From Candidatus Leptovillus affinis (GTDB lineage Bacteria; Chloroflexota; Anaerolineae; Promineifilales; Promineifilaceae), in the NCBI GenBank assembly GCA_016705235.1, contig JADIYP010000002.1, positions 62,001-126,000 of the forward strand: a DNA stretch of 64,000 nucleotides. The letters run 5' to 3'. Numbering within the stretch: position 1 is the stretch's first letter; each line of letters opens with the position of its first letter. Under the pieces are notes generated by a model. It saw nothing but the letters and a program-made list of their open reading frames with translations. It made no database searches and was not told the origin of the DNA. The translations under genes and the position numbers were made by a program. Positions 33,218 through 40,471 of the stretch are shown piece after piece.

Positions 33218-34225
33218 ATGCCCTCACTTCACCACAGAAGTAGCCAACCGCCACCCGATGCTATCTCCGGCCTGTCGGCTGCGGCTGACGACAAGGAGCA
33301 GATAGCCCGCCGTTGGCGCGAAGGCCTGTTCTGGGCGCTCCTTTCACCTGTATTCCTGGGAACCATCCCCATTTTCGCCAAATTAGCTTACGCGACCGGC
33401 GTCGATGTTTTAACAGTGGTCGCCTTGCGGACAATTTTTGCGGCGGTGGTGCTGTGGACGGCCGTTCTCCTTTTCGCCCGTCACATGATCCGCAGCTCTA
33501 GCCCCGGCATCATTGGCAGCCTGATAGCCGGCAGCATCAACGGCCTGGGTTCGCTGTTTTATTATGCCAGCCTCAACCGCATCGACGCGTCTGTCGGCCA
33601 GCTCATCAACATCAGCTATCTCCTCTTCGTCACCATTTTGCTGCGCCTGTATGGGCATACCATCTCGCGGCTCACATTGCTGCGCACCCTGCTGGCAATG
33701 ACAGCCATGTATTTGCTCACCGTTGGCGGCCTGAACAAGCCAGATTGGCTGGGAGCCGGCATGATGCTCATCGCCGCGTTTACCTATGCCCTGCAATTGG
33801 TCCTCAGCCAGCGCATCATGTACGATATTCCGGCCCCGACCATGACCCTGTATGCCATTACCGCCATGGCCGGCGTCGTGACCCTGGCCTGGCTCATGTT
33901 CCCCACAAAGCTAACGGCCGTTCCCCGCGCCGGTTGGGAAGCCATTTTTCTTATGGGCCTGGTCACCGCCCTCTCCCGTCTGACCCTGTTCCTGGGCGTA
34001 AAACGCCTGGGCAGCATGCAAACCGCCCTCTTAGGCGTGCTGGAAGTTATCGTCAGCATTGTGCTGGCTATTTTGTTCCTGGGCGAACGGCTAACGGCCG
34101 TGCAGTGGCTCGGCGCGCTTTTGCTCATCATTTGCGTCCTGCTGGTTCGCTACGAACGCAACGTTCCCAAATTTATCGATTGGTGGCAGATCATCCTGCG
34201 CCGCCGCGCCCCCCACAAGCCGTAA
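33218..34225 (+). CDS. EamA/DMT-family transporter
   Basis: 335 residues with ten hydrophobic helices arranged as two EamA repeats ('FWALLSPVFLGTIPIFAKLA' starting the first, 'AFTYALQLVLSQRIMYDI' starting the second), after a 35-residue polar N-terminus. The family exports amino acids, metabolites or nucleotide precursors; the RhtA subgroup exports threonine and homoserine, which is suggestive next to a threonine-synthase-type enzyme but not provable here. It follows the receiver-kinase by 43 bases on the same strand with a poor ribosome site, so co-transcription is likely. A stem-loop downstream closes the unit. Confidence 0.85.
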   Translation: MPSLHHRSSQPPPDAISGLSAAADDKEQIARRWREGLFWALLSPVFLGTIPIFAKLAYATGVDVLTVVALRTIFAAVVLWTAVLLFARHMIRSSSPGIIGSLIAGSINGLGSLFYYASLNRIDASVGQLINISYLLFVTILLRLYGHTISRLTLLRTLLAMTAMYLLTVGGLNKPDWLGAGMMLIAAFTYALQLVLSQRIMYDIPAPTMTLYAITAMAGVVTLAWLMFPTKLTAVPRAGWEAIFLMGLVTALSRLTLFLGVKRLGSMQTALLGVLEVIVSIVLAILFLGERLTAVQWLGALLLIICVLLVRYERNVPKFIDWWQIILRRRAPHKP

Positions 34226-34290
34226 TATTTCGCCGGTAGGCCGCGTCAAATACGTTATAATTGCTATACCAACCCATTTAATCACCCAAA

Positions 34291-34320
34291 CATCCGATGA
34301 GATCTGTTCGTCGGATGTTT
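34291..34320 (+). terminator. Stem-loop after the signalling/EamA unit
   Basis: CATCCGATGA (34291-34300) pairs with TCGTCGGATG (34308-34317) with one G-U wobble and a seven-base loop, then TTT. It is a plausible intrinsic terminator with a short T-run, placed 65 bases after the EamA stop and just before the promoter of the next gene. A regulatory operator is an alternative reading. Confidence 0.55.
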
Positions 34321-34337
34321 CCATGCACTGCACAGGA

Positions 34338-34343
34338 TACAAT
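34338..34343 (+). promoter_or_regulatory. -10 box for a leaderless acetyltransferase transcript
   Basis: TACAAT ends eight bases before the ATG at 34352, with no ribosome site in between, so the mRNA should start at or within a base of the start codon. No clear -35 box is visible. Confidence 0.5.
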
Positions 34344-34351
34344 TCGCCGTT

Positions 34352-35371
34352 ATGTTAACTAAACATTTCATTGGACCCGACGTTTTTTCAGACCTGGCCA
34401 ACGAATGGGACAATCTGTCCAGCCAGGGCATGACCGACACGCCTTTTCAGACCCTGGCTTACCAGCAAGCCTGGTGGCAGCACCTGCAACCCCCAGAAGC
34501 CACGCTGCACACCATTACCGCGCGGCACGAAGACGGCCGTCTCGCGGCCATTGGCTGTTTCTACCTCCACAACAACAGCTTACACTTCAACGGCTGCGTG
34601 GAAGAAACCGACTACCTCGACCTGATTGCCCGCCCTGAAGACGCTGAATCTGCGTGGACGGCCGTACTCCAACACCTGCTCCAGCCCGATTTCCCCGACT
34701 GGCACACCGCCGAATTTTGCAATATACCCGCCGCCTCGGCCACACGCCCAGCCCTGATCAGCCTGGCAAGCCGGCTAAACCTGGCCGCCAACGAGGAGCT
34801 ATACGAAGTTTGTCCGATTATCACCTTGCCCAAAACCTTCGACGCTTATCTGGAAACGCTGGACAGTAAACAGCGGCGCGAAGTGCAGCGCAAACTGCGC
34901 CGCGCCTCTGGCGCAGACGCCCGTCTGATCGTCGTCGGCGCAGAAGATCATTTGGCCGCCGAAGTGGATGAGTTTTTGAGCCTCCTACAGCGCAGCACTT
35001 TTGAAAAGCGTGACTGGCTGAATGACGGCCGTCGCGCCATCTTTCACGACATCGCCCAATCCGCCCTGGCGTCCGGCACGCTGCAACTCATGTTCATGGA
35101 AGTTGACGGCCAAAAAGCCGCCGCCCTCTTCAACTTCGACTACAAAAACCGCATCTGGGTCTACAACTCCGGACTAGACCCTGAAGCGTTTGGCGGCCTG
35201 AGCCTGGGCGTGGTGCTGACGGCACAGGCAATAGAATTTGCCATTGCCCACGGCCGTACCGAATTCGACTTCCTGCGTGGCAACGAAACCTACAAATATC
35301 GCTTCGGCGCCCAAGATACCCAGATTTACCGAATTACGCTCAAGAAACAGCTAACAGCTGTTAGCTGTTAG
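34352..35371 (+). CDS. FemAB/CelD-like GNAT acyltransferase
   Basis: 339 residues. The C-terminal half has the GNAT-fold pattern of the CelD/FemAB-like group: 'DAYLETLDSKQRREVQRKLR' (a conserved KxRxxxRR-type helix), 'LQLMFMEVDGQKAAALFNFD', 'LGVVLTAQAIEFAIAHG' and 'EFDFLRGNETYKYRFG'. Such enzymes acylate sugars, peptides or polysaccharides in the cytosol; neighbouring glycosyltransferases suggest a glycoconjugate substrate. The last five codons and the stop lie in a GTTAGCT heptamer array, so the C-terminus (LTAVSC) is repeat-derived and its length would change if units were gained or lost. Start is supported by the -10 box eight bases upstream. Confidence 0.8.
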   Translation: MLTKHFIGPDVFSDLANEWDNLSSQGMTDTPFQTLAYQQAWWQHLQPPEATLHTITARHEDGRLAAIGCFYLHNNSLHFNGCVEETDYLDLIARPEDAESAWTAVLQHLLQPDFPDWHTAEFCNIPAASATRPALISLASRLNLAANEELYEVCPIITLPKTFDAYLETLDSKQRREVQRKLRRASGADARLIVVGAEDHLAAEVDEFLSLLQRSTFEKRDWLNDGRRAIFHDIAQSALASGTLQLMFMEVDGQKAAALFNFDYKNRIWVYNSGLDPEAFGGLSLGVVLTAQAIEFAIAHGRTEFDFLRGNETYKYRFGAQDTQIYRITLKKQLTAVSC

Positions 35372-35387
35372 CTGTTAGCTGTTAGCT
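35349..35387. repeat. GTTAGCT heptamer array overlapping a stop codon
   Basis: Four direct units of GTTAGCT (35360-35387) follow one inverted unit AGCTAAC (35349-35355), so the array can fold back. The TAG at 35369-35371 that ends the acetyltransferase gene is inside it. The inverted/direct layout resembles the GTGATGC arrays at 3656 and 58190, with a different heptamer. Confidence 0.85.
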
Positions 35388-35404
35388 ATTGAAACGAGGT
35401 TTTA

Positions 35405-36715
35405 TTGAACCAGACTTCTATTCAGCGCGTCGCCATCTTATCCGTCCACACCTGTCCTCTGGCCATGCTCGGCGGTAAAAAAACCGGCGGCATGAATGTG
35501 TACGTGCGTGATTTCAGCCGCGAACTCGGCCGTCAGGGCATCCTGGTAGACGTTTTTACCCGCTCGCAAGACGACTGCCAGCCCATGGTAAAGCATGATT
35601 TGGGCTATGGCGGCCGCGTCATCCACATCCCGGCCGGGCCAGAAAAACCAATTCCCGTGAGCGAAGTGGGCAACTATCTGGATGAATTTGTCGCCGGGAC
35701 CCTGGCCTTTGCCACCCAAGAAGGCATCCACTACGACCTGATTCACAGCCATTATTGGCTCTCCGGTCTGGTGGCAGAAAAACTGCGCGACGCCTGGCAG
35801 GCGCCTATCGTCCACATGTTCCACACCCTCGGCCACATGAAAAACCGCATTGCCCAAAGCGAGAGCGAACGCGCGCCGGAAGAGCGTTTGCTGGGCGAAA
35901 AACATGTCATCCAAATTGCCGACCGTCTCATCGCCGCTACCCCCGCCGAAGAAGCGCAGCTAAACTGGCTTTACGGCGCCGACATGCGCAAAGTGCGGGT
36001 CATTTCCCCCGGCGTCGATTTGGAGCGGTTTATGCCGATCCCCAAAACGACGGCCAGACAAAATGTGGGCATCCCGCCTGACGATAAAAACATCATCTTT
36101 GCCGGCCGGATTGAACCGCTGAAAGGTATCGACACGCTGCTGCAAGCGATAGCCCTCATCCAAAAAAGGTACCCGGACGCGGTTCGCGGCGTCTGCGTGG
36201 CCATCATCGGCGGCGATCCGTGGGCTGATACGCCAGATGAAGAAATGGCCCGCCTACAAGACCTGCGCCAGGAATTGGGCATCACCGATCTGGTTACTTT
36301 TTTAGGCGCCAAGGATCAGGAGATATTGCCCAATTATTATGCGGCCGCGGAAATGGTGATTATGCCCTCGCATTATGAAAGTTTTGGCATGGTGGCTCTG
36401 GAAGCGATGGCTATGGGAACGCCAGTGATTGCCTCGGAGGTGGGCGGTCTGGCCTTTCTGGTGCGCGATGATGAGAATGGCTTTCACGTTCCGTCACGCG
36501 ATCCGGAGGCGCTGGCGGAGCGCATTTTCTGCCTGCTTACTGACGATGCGTGCCGTGAGCGGCTGGGGCGGCAGGCGCGTTATTATGCGCTGCAATACGA
36601 TTGGGAAATCATTGTGCAGCGGATGCGGCGGGTGTATGAAGAAGTGGTGGAGGCAACGGCCGTTCCCCCAACATCCAAATCCCAGTTATCAATCCCCACA
36701 ACCGAGCAATTTTAG
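35405..36715 (+). CDS. Glycosyltransferase family 4 (MshA/sucrose-phosphate-synthase-like)
   Basis: 436 residues from a TTG start at 35405 with GAGG upstream. The glycine-rich start 'MLGGKKTGGMNVYVRDFSRE' with the SVHTCPLA lead is typical of the MshA and sucrose-phosphate synthase branch. The donor domain has 'IFAGRIEPLKGIDTLLQA', and the ESFGMVALE motif provides the paired Glu. It transfers a glycosyl unit from a nucleotide sugar to a soluble acceptor or a lipid; the precise product cannot be read. It is 33 bases after the acyltransferase, with the heptamer array between them, and two bases before the CPXCG pseudogene. Confidence 0.88.
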   Translation: MNQTSIQRVAILSVHTCPLAMLGGKKTGGMNVYVRDFSRELGRQGILVDVFTRSQDDCQPMVKHDLGYGGRVIHIPAGPEKPIPVSEVGNYLDEFVAGTLAFATQEGIHYDLIHSHYWLSGLVAEKLRDAWQAPIVHMFHTLGHMKNRIAQSESERAPEERLLGEKHVIQIADRLIAATPAEEAQLNWLYGADMRKVRVISPGVDLERFMPIPKTTARQNVGIPPDDKNIIFAGRIEPLKGIDTLLQAIALIQKRYPDAVRGVCVAIIGGDPWADTPDEEMARLQDLRQELGITDLVTFLGAKDQEILPNYYAAAEMVIMPSHYESFGMVALEAMAMGTPVIASEVGGLAFLVRDDENGFHVPSRDPEALAERIFCLLTDDACRERLGRQARYYALQYDWEIIVQRMRRVYEEVVEATAVPPTSKSQLSIPTTEQF

Positions 36716-36717
36716 CC

Positions 36718-36938
36718 ATGCTGGAAGAAGAATACTTTTTCGACTGCCCGCCTGTGGAGCGCGTATTTCAATGCTGCTGGACCTCTCCGTACGTCGCCAG
36801 GCCTACATCGAAGATTGCGAAGTCTGCTGTCGGCCGCTCGAAATTTCTTACGTAATAGAAGACGAGTTTGTCGTCAATTTTTCGGCGCGGCCGGGTATCT
36901 TCTCAAAAAGTTGGGGAATTTGTAGGTCGGATTGTTAA
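36718..36938 (+). pseudogene. CPXCG-motif cysteine-rich protein, frameshifted
   Basis: The ATG at 36718 starts 'MLEEEYFFDCP', then the frame must shift by one base at about 36749 to continue as 'ACGARISMLLDLSVRRQAYI' and 'EDCEVCCRPLEISY'. Together this rebuilds the small zinc-ribbon family with CPxCG and EDCxVCCRP motifs, about 60 residues, whose function is not established. The DNA GACTGCCCGCCTGTGGA needs one more base after CC, so one C has probably been lost from a C-run (or miscalled). The 3' end runs into a MITE at 36895, which replaces the normal terminus with about 14 foreign residues before TAA at 36936-36938. Confidence 0.8.
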
Positions 36939-36995
36939 TCCGACCGTGCGGAATGGCATTCCGCACTACGACACCCCGAAATATTGAGAAGATAC
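36895..36995. mobile_element. 101-bp MITE-like element at the 3' end of the CPXCG gene
   Basis: Perfect 11-bp inverted ends GTATCTTCTCA/TGAGAAGATAC, extending imperfectly to about 22 bp with a shared GGGG. The interior holds two hairpins: GTCGGATT/AATCCGAC and GTGCGGAAT/ATTCCGCAC. No target duplication could be recognised and nothing is encoded. It contributes the last codons of the broken CPXCG frame. Confidence 0.75.
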
Positions 36996-37005
36996 GCAGC
37001 CGACA

Positions 37006-37039
37006 TAAAAAAAGCCGAGCTGACCCAATCAGCCCGGCT
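37006..37039 (-). terminator. Intrinsic terminator of serS
   Basis: On the minus strand AGCCGGGCTGA (37039-37029) pairs with TCAGCTCGGCT (37023-37013) with one mismatch around a five-base loop, followed by a run of seven T. It lies about 30 bases after the serS stop. Confidence 0.85.
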
Positions 37040-37069
37040 ATAACAGGTTTATGACCGCCTGATTCCGGT

Positions 37070-38437
37070 TTACCGAATCACCTCGATGCCGCCCATATAC
37101 GGCCGTAATGCCTCCGGCACCACGATACTGCCATCCGCCTGCTGGTTGTTTTCCATCAGAGCAATCATCACACGGGGCAAAGCCAGACCGCTGGCGTTCA
37201 GGGTGTGGACAATGCGCGTTTTGCCGCCTTCTGCCGGCCGATACTTCACATTCGCCCGCCGCGCCTGAAAATCGGTGCAGTTACTCGCCGAGCTGACCTC
37301 CAGCCATTCGCCGCAGCCGGCGGCCCACACCTCGATGTCATACGTTTTCACCGACGCATAGCTGATGTCGCCAGTCGCCAATTCCAACACACGGTAAGGA
37401 AAACCCAACGCTTCGCAAATGTCGATAGCTTCCTGCTTCATCTCTTCCAACGCGGCAAAGCTGGTTTCGGGCGTGGTATAGCGGTACATCTCCACTTTGT
37501 CGAATTGATGGCCGCGTTTGATGCCGCGCACATCCTTCCCAGCGCTCATCTTCTCGCGGCGGAAACAAGGTGTGTAAGCTACGTATTTGATGGGCAGTTC
37601 GGCTTCTTCCAGAATTTCGTCTCGATGAACGTTCGTCAGGGCAATTTCGGCCGTGCCCAAAAGCATAAAGTCTTCTTCCGCATCGCGGTAAATGTTGTCA
37701 TAGAATTTGGGCAGTTGCCCGGCCGTCTCAAAATTTACCGAACGCACAATGAACGGCGGGTAAATTTCCGTGTAGCCATGTTTCTGGACGTGCATATCGA
37801 GCATAAACTGGATGACGGCGTGCTGCAATCGCGCCCCCGCCCCCTTCAGCAGATAAAAACGGCTGCCGCTCAACTTGACGCCTCGTTCAAAATCCAAAAT
37901 GTTTAGCGCTGGACCTAAATCCCAGTGCGGTTTTGGCTCAAAATCGAACTGGGGAATCGGCGCGCCCTGCGGCTCGTGGATGACGTTGAAGCTTTCATCC
38001 GGGCCGACGGGGGTGCTTTCGTGGGGAATGTTGGGAACCCAGAGCATATTTTTCCGCAGGGCTTCTTCTACCTCGCGCAGCTCGTCGTCTAATTCGGTGA
38101 TACGCTCGCCGAGTTCACGGGGTTTTTCTTTGGCTTCTTCGGCGTTGAATTGCATCGCCAACACCTGCGTCCGCAGCGCTTCCACCGGCTGGCCCACATC
38201 CTGACCGGCCTCAGCCCGCTGCAAATCTGCTTCCAGTTTTTTGAGCGTGCCCATCACCCGGCCAATTTGTTTGGAGGCTTCGTTCACCTGGCGGCGCAAT
38301 TCTTCCACTTCTTGCAAAATCTCGCGGCGACGGCCGTCACCGGCCAAAATCTCATCAATGGGCGATTGATCATAACGCCTGGCGATCTGCTCTTTTACCC
38401 ACTCCGGCTTCTCACGAATTAAATTGATGTCTAACAT
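37070..38437 (-). CDS. serS: Seryl-tRNA synthetase
   Basis: 455 residues, slightly longer than the usual 420-430. The N-terminal arm is a long coiled coil (about 30-110) that in this family holds the tRNA-Ser variable arm. The class II core carries motif 2 in 'TPCFRREKMSAGKDVRGIKR' and motif 3 around 'TLNASGLALPRVMIALMENN', with 'EVSSASNCTDFQARRANVKY' as the serine-binding segment. It charges tRNA-Ser in the cytosol. It is a single gene unit: T-box leader and promoter upstream (38490-38785) and an intrinsic terminator downstream. The start ATG at 38437 has AAAAGGAT just upstream. Confidence 0.96.
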   Translation of the reverse strand: MLDINLIREKPEWVKEQIARRYDQSPIDEILAGDGRRREILQEVEELRRQVNEASKQIGRVMGTLKKLEADLQRAEAGQDVGQPVEALRTQVLAMQFNAEEAKEKPRELGERITELDDELREVEEALRKNMLWVPNIPHESTPVGPDESFNVIHEPQGAPIPQFDFEPKPHWDLGPALNILDFERGVKLSGSRFYLLKGAGARLQHAVIQFMLDMHVQKHGYTEIYPPFIVRSVNFETAGQLPKFYDNIYRDAEEDFMLLGTAEIALTNVHRDEILEEAELPIKYVAYTPCFRREKMSAGKDVRGIKRGHQFDKVEMYRYTTPETSFAALEEMKQEAIDICEALGFPYRVLELATGDISYASVKTYDIEVWAAGCGEWLEVSSASNCTDFQARRANVKYRPAEGGKTRIVHTLNASGLALPRVMIALMENNQQADGSIVVPEALRPYMGGIEVIR

Positions 38438-38489
38438 GATCCTTTTATCCTTTTGTCTTGTAGTCGAATCGTCTCGCAGCCTACTTTTG

Positions 38490-38750
38490 CCTTTAAACGA
38501 AAAAGTCCCCTCGCCATCTCAGGACGAAGGGACTCGTGGTGCCACCTGAATTTGCCAGCGCAGCTGCGCTGACCTCAATTTCGCTGTAACGGGCGACCCC
38601 GGTTTACCTTAATCGCCTGATGGCTTTCGGTAGACGGCTCCGGAGGGGATTTCGGGCGGTGGGTTGTTGGCTTGCAGCATCCGCCAACTCTCTGTAAAAA
38701 AACCGCGCTGCCGTACTTGTCTCGTTCACGGCCGTTTCTCTTTCAGTTGT
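38490..38750 (-). promoter_or_regulatory. T-box riboswitch leader of serS
   Basis: The leader on the minus strand contains GACAAGTA and AGAGAGTTGG of a stem I, and the T-box core AGGTGGCACCACG (about 38549-38537). The bulge TGGC can pair with GCCA, as expected for tRNA-Ser with discriminator G. The core is followed by the alternative terminator at 38534-38500. A TCC serine codon in GAAATCCCC (38649-38647) is a candidate specifier, not proven. Uncharged tRNA-Ser should favour the antiterminator and raise serS expression. Confidence 0.85.
38500..38534 (-). terminator. T-box regulated terminator
   Basis: On the minus strand AGTCCCTTCG pairs with CGAGGGGACT around a short loop, followed by TTTTT. 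It competes with the T-box antiterminator directly upstream and controls read-through into serS. Confidence 0.8.
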
Positions 38751-38756
38751 TGGGGC

Positions 38757-38785
38757 ATTATAGCGGCGGGGGAAACGGCCGTCAA
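38757..38785 (-). promoter_or_regulatory. Sigma-70 promoter of the serS leader
   Basis: On the minus strand TTGACG (38785-38780), a 17-base spacer and consensus TATAAT (38762-38757). Transcription should start near 38750, giving a leader of about 310 bases that includes the T-box. The -35 box ends just downstream of the stop of the Cas4-like gene at 38789. Confidence 0.85.
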
Positions 38786-38788
38786 CCT

Positions 38789-39316
38789 TTACGCCAACCG
38801 CTGATCACACACAGAACGCACGCCACAGCGACGGCATCGCTCCCAATCGTTATGGTCACGGTCTAATTCAGCGACAAACATCCCTTCGTGCATCTCGGCC
38901 AGCAAATCCAGCAAATCCTCTTCCAGATCGGGCGTAAAATCCACCGCAAACGCGCGGTCCTGGTATTGGATGATGCCGTAGGACGGCCGTATCTGATAAT
39001 TCTCCATCACCAGCAGGCAGTAGGCCGCCAACTGCAAGACATGCCCTTCGTGCGGTTCGCTGGGCGCGCGCCCCGACTTAATCTCCACCGGCACAATGCT
39101 GCCATCGTCCTGTTCCACCAAATAATCGGGCTTGCCCACCAGTTTATACGCCGCCGCATACAACGGCTTTGTCATGGGGAACCACGCGCCGGTGTCGGCG
39201 TAGATGATTTCGCCTTCGGGCACGCCGCTTTTCTCACGCTGATCGCGTGACCACAGCCACGCGCCAATCGTGAGCAAAAACAGCACCACGCCTAAAAGTA
39301 AACCGGTGCTTCCCAT
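38789..39316 (-). CDS. Cas4-like PD-(D/E)XK nuclease, C-terminal half with own membrane anchor
   Basis: 175 residues. A transmembrane helix (about 4-22) is followed by the nuclease core of the Cas4/Dna2 group: 'GKPDYLVEQDDGSIVPVEIK' gives D (GKPDY) and the E-x-K pair (VEIKSG), with 'HVLQLAAYCLLVME' carrying the conserved Gln/Tyr helix. The C-terminal cluster 'CRRCGVRSVCDQ' provides three Cys of an iron-sulfur site. The fourth Cys and N-terminal His of Cas4 are not here; they are in the upstream gene (39319-39564), two bases away. Together they make one complete Cas4-like protein. No CRISPR array or other cas gene lies in the window, so an adaptation role is not supported. Confidence 0.78.
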   Translation of the reverse strand: MGSTGLLLGVVLFLLTIGAWLWSRDQREKSGVPEGEIIYADTGAWFPMTKPLYAAAYKLVGKPDYLVEQDDGSIVPVEIKSGRAPSEPHEGHVLQLAAYCLLVMENYQIRPSYGIIQYQDRAFAVDFTPDLEEDLLDLLAEMHEGMFVAELDRDHNDWERCRRCGVRSVCDQRLA

Positions 39317-39318
39317 CC

Positions 39319-39564
39319 CTATCGTGTGCTCATCAGCAACTGAAACGTCACATACGCCACCAATACAAACAACAGCGCATACGCCAGGCGGCGGGTCCAG
39401 ATGGCTCTGGCCAGGGAACGGCCGTGCTGCTGATGATAGGCCGTCCCCTCACCTAATTCTCTGACATTCTCAGAAGAGTATCCCTGCATACGTTGCAGCC
39501 ACCAGGCGCGGCGACAGTACACATAGTTGCTTATTTCACTTGCCCGAATCCACTGTTCGCTCAT
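39319..39564 (-). CDS. Cas4-like nuclease, N-terminal half with membrane anchor
   Basis: 81 residues. 'IRASEISNYVYCRRAWWLQR' matches the N-terminal part of Cas4-type nucleases (S-E-I-x-x-Y-x-Y-C-x-R-xx-W), giving the first cluster Cys, and 'GTAYHQQHG' gives the conserved His. A transmembrane helix ('AYALLFVLVAYVTFQLLM') ends the protein. TAG is followed after GG by the ATG of the C-terminal half in another frame, so this is either a true split gene whose two anchors form a membrane hairpin, or a frame break. A promoter with seven bases between -10 and ATG supports the start at 39564. Confidence 0.75.
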   Translation of the reverse strand: MSEQWIRASEISNYVYCRRAWWLQRMQGYSSENVRELGEGTAYHQQHGRSLARAIWTRRLAYALLFVLVAYVTFQLLMSTR

Positions 39565-39571
39565 ATGTTCT

Positions 39572-39601
39572 ATTTTACGCCCGACCGGTCAGGCGCGTCA
39601 A
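39572..39601 (-). promoter_or_regulatory. Leaderless promoter of the Cas4-like pair
   Basis: On the minus strand TTGACG (39601-39596), an 18-base spacer, TAAAAT (39577-39572), then seven bases to the ATG at 39564. The transcript should begin at the start codon. Confidence 0.7.
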
Positions 39602-39619
39602 GGGCAGAAACGCAGGCAG

Positions 39620-40468
39620 CTAAAGCGGCAAATCGGCAAACAGGTCGCTGAAAGTCTTTTGCGGCACGGGTTCAGGCATGGCCTGAGCAAAATATTCATA
39701 GCGCAGCACCTCGGCCATTTCCGCTTCCGGCAGTTGGCGGAAAATGCTTTCCGGGCCAAACTGGGTAGCGTGGCAGCGAAAGGCGGCCAATTTTTTCCAG
39801 ACTGTGCCGCCAACATCGCGGACCGCGTGAATCTGATCGTCCGGCCACCCTTTTCCGACCCGCTGCCCCAAACTCTCGAAAAACGAAACGTCCAATCCGC
39901 GCGCTGCCATGCGTTCTTTCATCGTTAATAGAGTGGCTACACGCACAATCGGGTAAAAAACACGCGGTACAGACCACGCAGCGCCTAAATCAGGCCGGTA
40001 AGCAGGATCGGCGGCGGCGGGCACGGCCGTTAGCGTGTGGTGATGAATGGCGATGTGGTCAGGGTGGCCGTAGCCGCCGTATGGCTCGAAAGTGAGGATG
40101 ATATGCGGGCGAAAGCGGCGAATGATTTCGACCAGACGCGCAGTCACTTCGGCCGAATCGCTGTTGATGTAGGCCAGCGGGTTTTTGTTATCTTCTGTGC
40201 CATCCATGCCTGAATCGCGGTATCCCAGGAAGGTGACGTGGCTGATGCCCAGAGTCCTGGCCGAGCAAAGCATTTCCTGTTCGCGCACAGACGCTAAATT
40301 TTCCGGCGTCGCCAGGGCAGGATCGGCGATTTCGCCGGCCTCGCCGCGAGTGGTGACCACCAATTCGACGCGCGTGCCGTTCTGGGCATATTCGGCCAGC
40401 GTGCCGCCAAGACCTAAAATTTCGTCGTCGGGATGGGCAAAGAGGCCCAAAAGTCGTTGATTTTCCAT
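39620..40468 (-). CDS. PIG-L/LmbE family deacetylase
   Basis: 282 residues with the zinc-binding start 'LLGLFAHPDDEILGLGGTLA' (AHPDDE at residues about 11-16) and the second metal His in 'PYGGYGHPDHIAIHHHT' (GHPDH). The family removes N-acetyl groups from GlcNAc-type substrates, for example in mycothiol-like or glycolipid pathways. It is cytosolic and has no signal peptide. It is the last gene of a minus-strand run with the VOC and FMN reductase genes, three bases after the VOC stop. An MshA-like glycosyltransferase lies 3 kb away on the other strand, which would suit a thiol-type pathway but is not evidence for one. Confidence 0.88.
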   Translation of the reverse strand: MENQRLLGLFAHPDDEILGLGGTLAEYAQNGTRVELVVTTRGEAGEIADPALATPENLASVREQEMLCSARTLGISHVTFLGYRDSGMDGTEDNKNPLAYINSDSAEVTARLVEIIRRFRPHIILTFEPYGGYGHPDHIAIHHHTLTAVPAAADPAYRPDLGAAWSVPRVFYPIVRVATLLTMKERMAARGLDVSFFESLGQRVGKGWPDDQIHAVRDVGGTVWKKLAAFRCHATQFGPESIFRQLPEAEMAEVLRYEYFAQAMPEPVPQKTFSDLFADLPL

Positions 40469-40471
40469 AAG

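Noticed and set aside
36429..36717. 5' part of a 169-codon frame leading into the CPXCG motif
   Set aside because: This part overlaps the glycosyltransferase gene in another frame; only the section after about 36750 carries family motifs, as part of the frameshifted gene.
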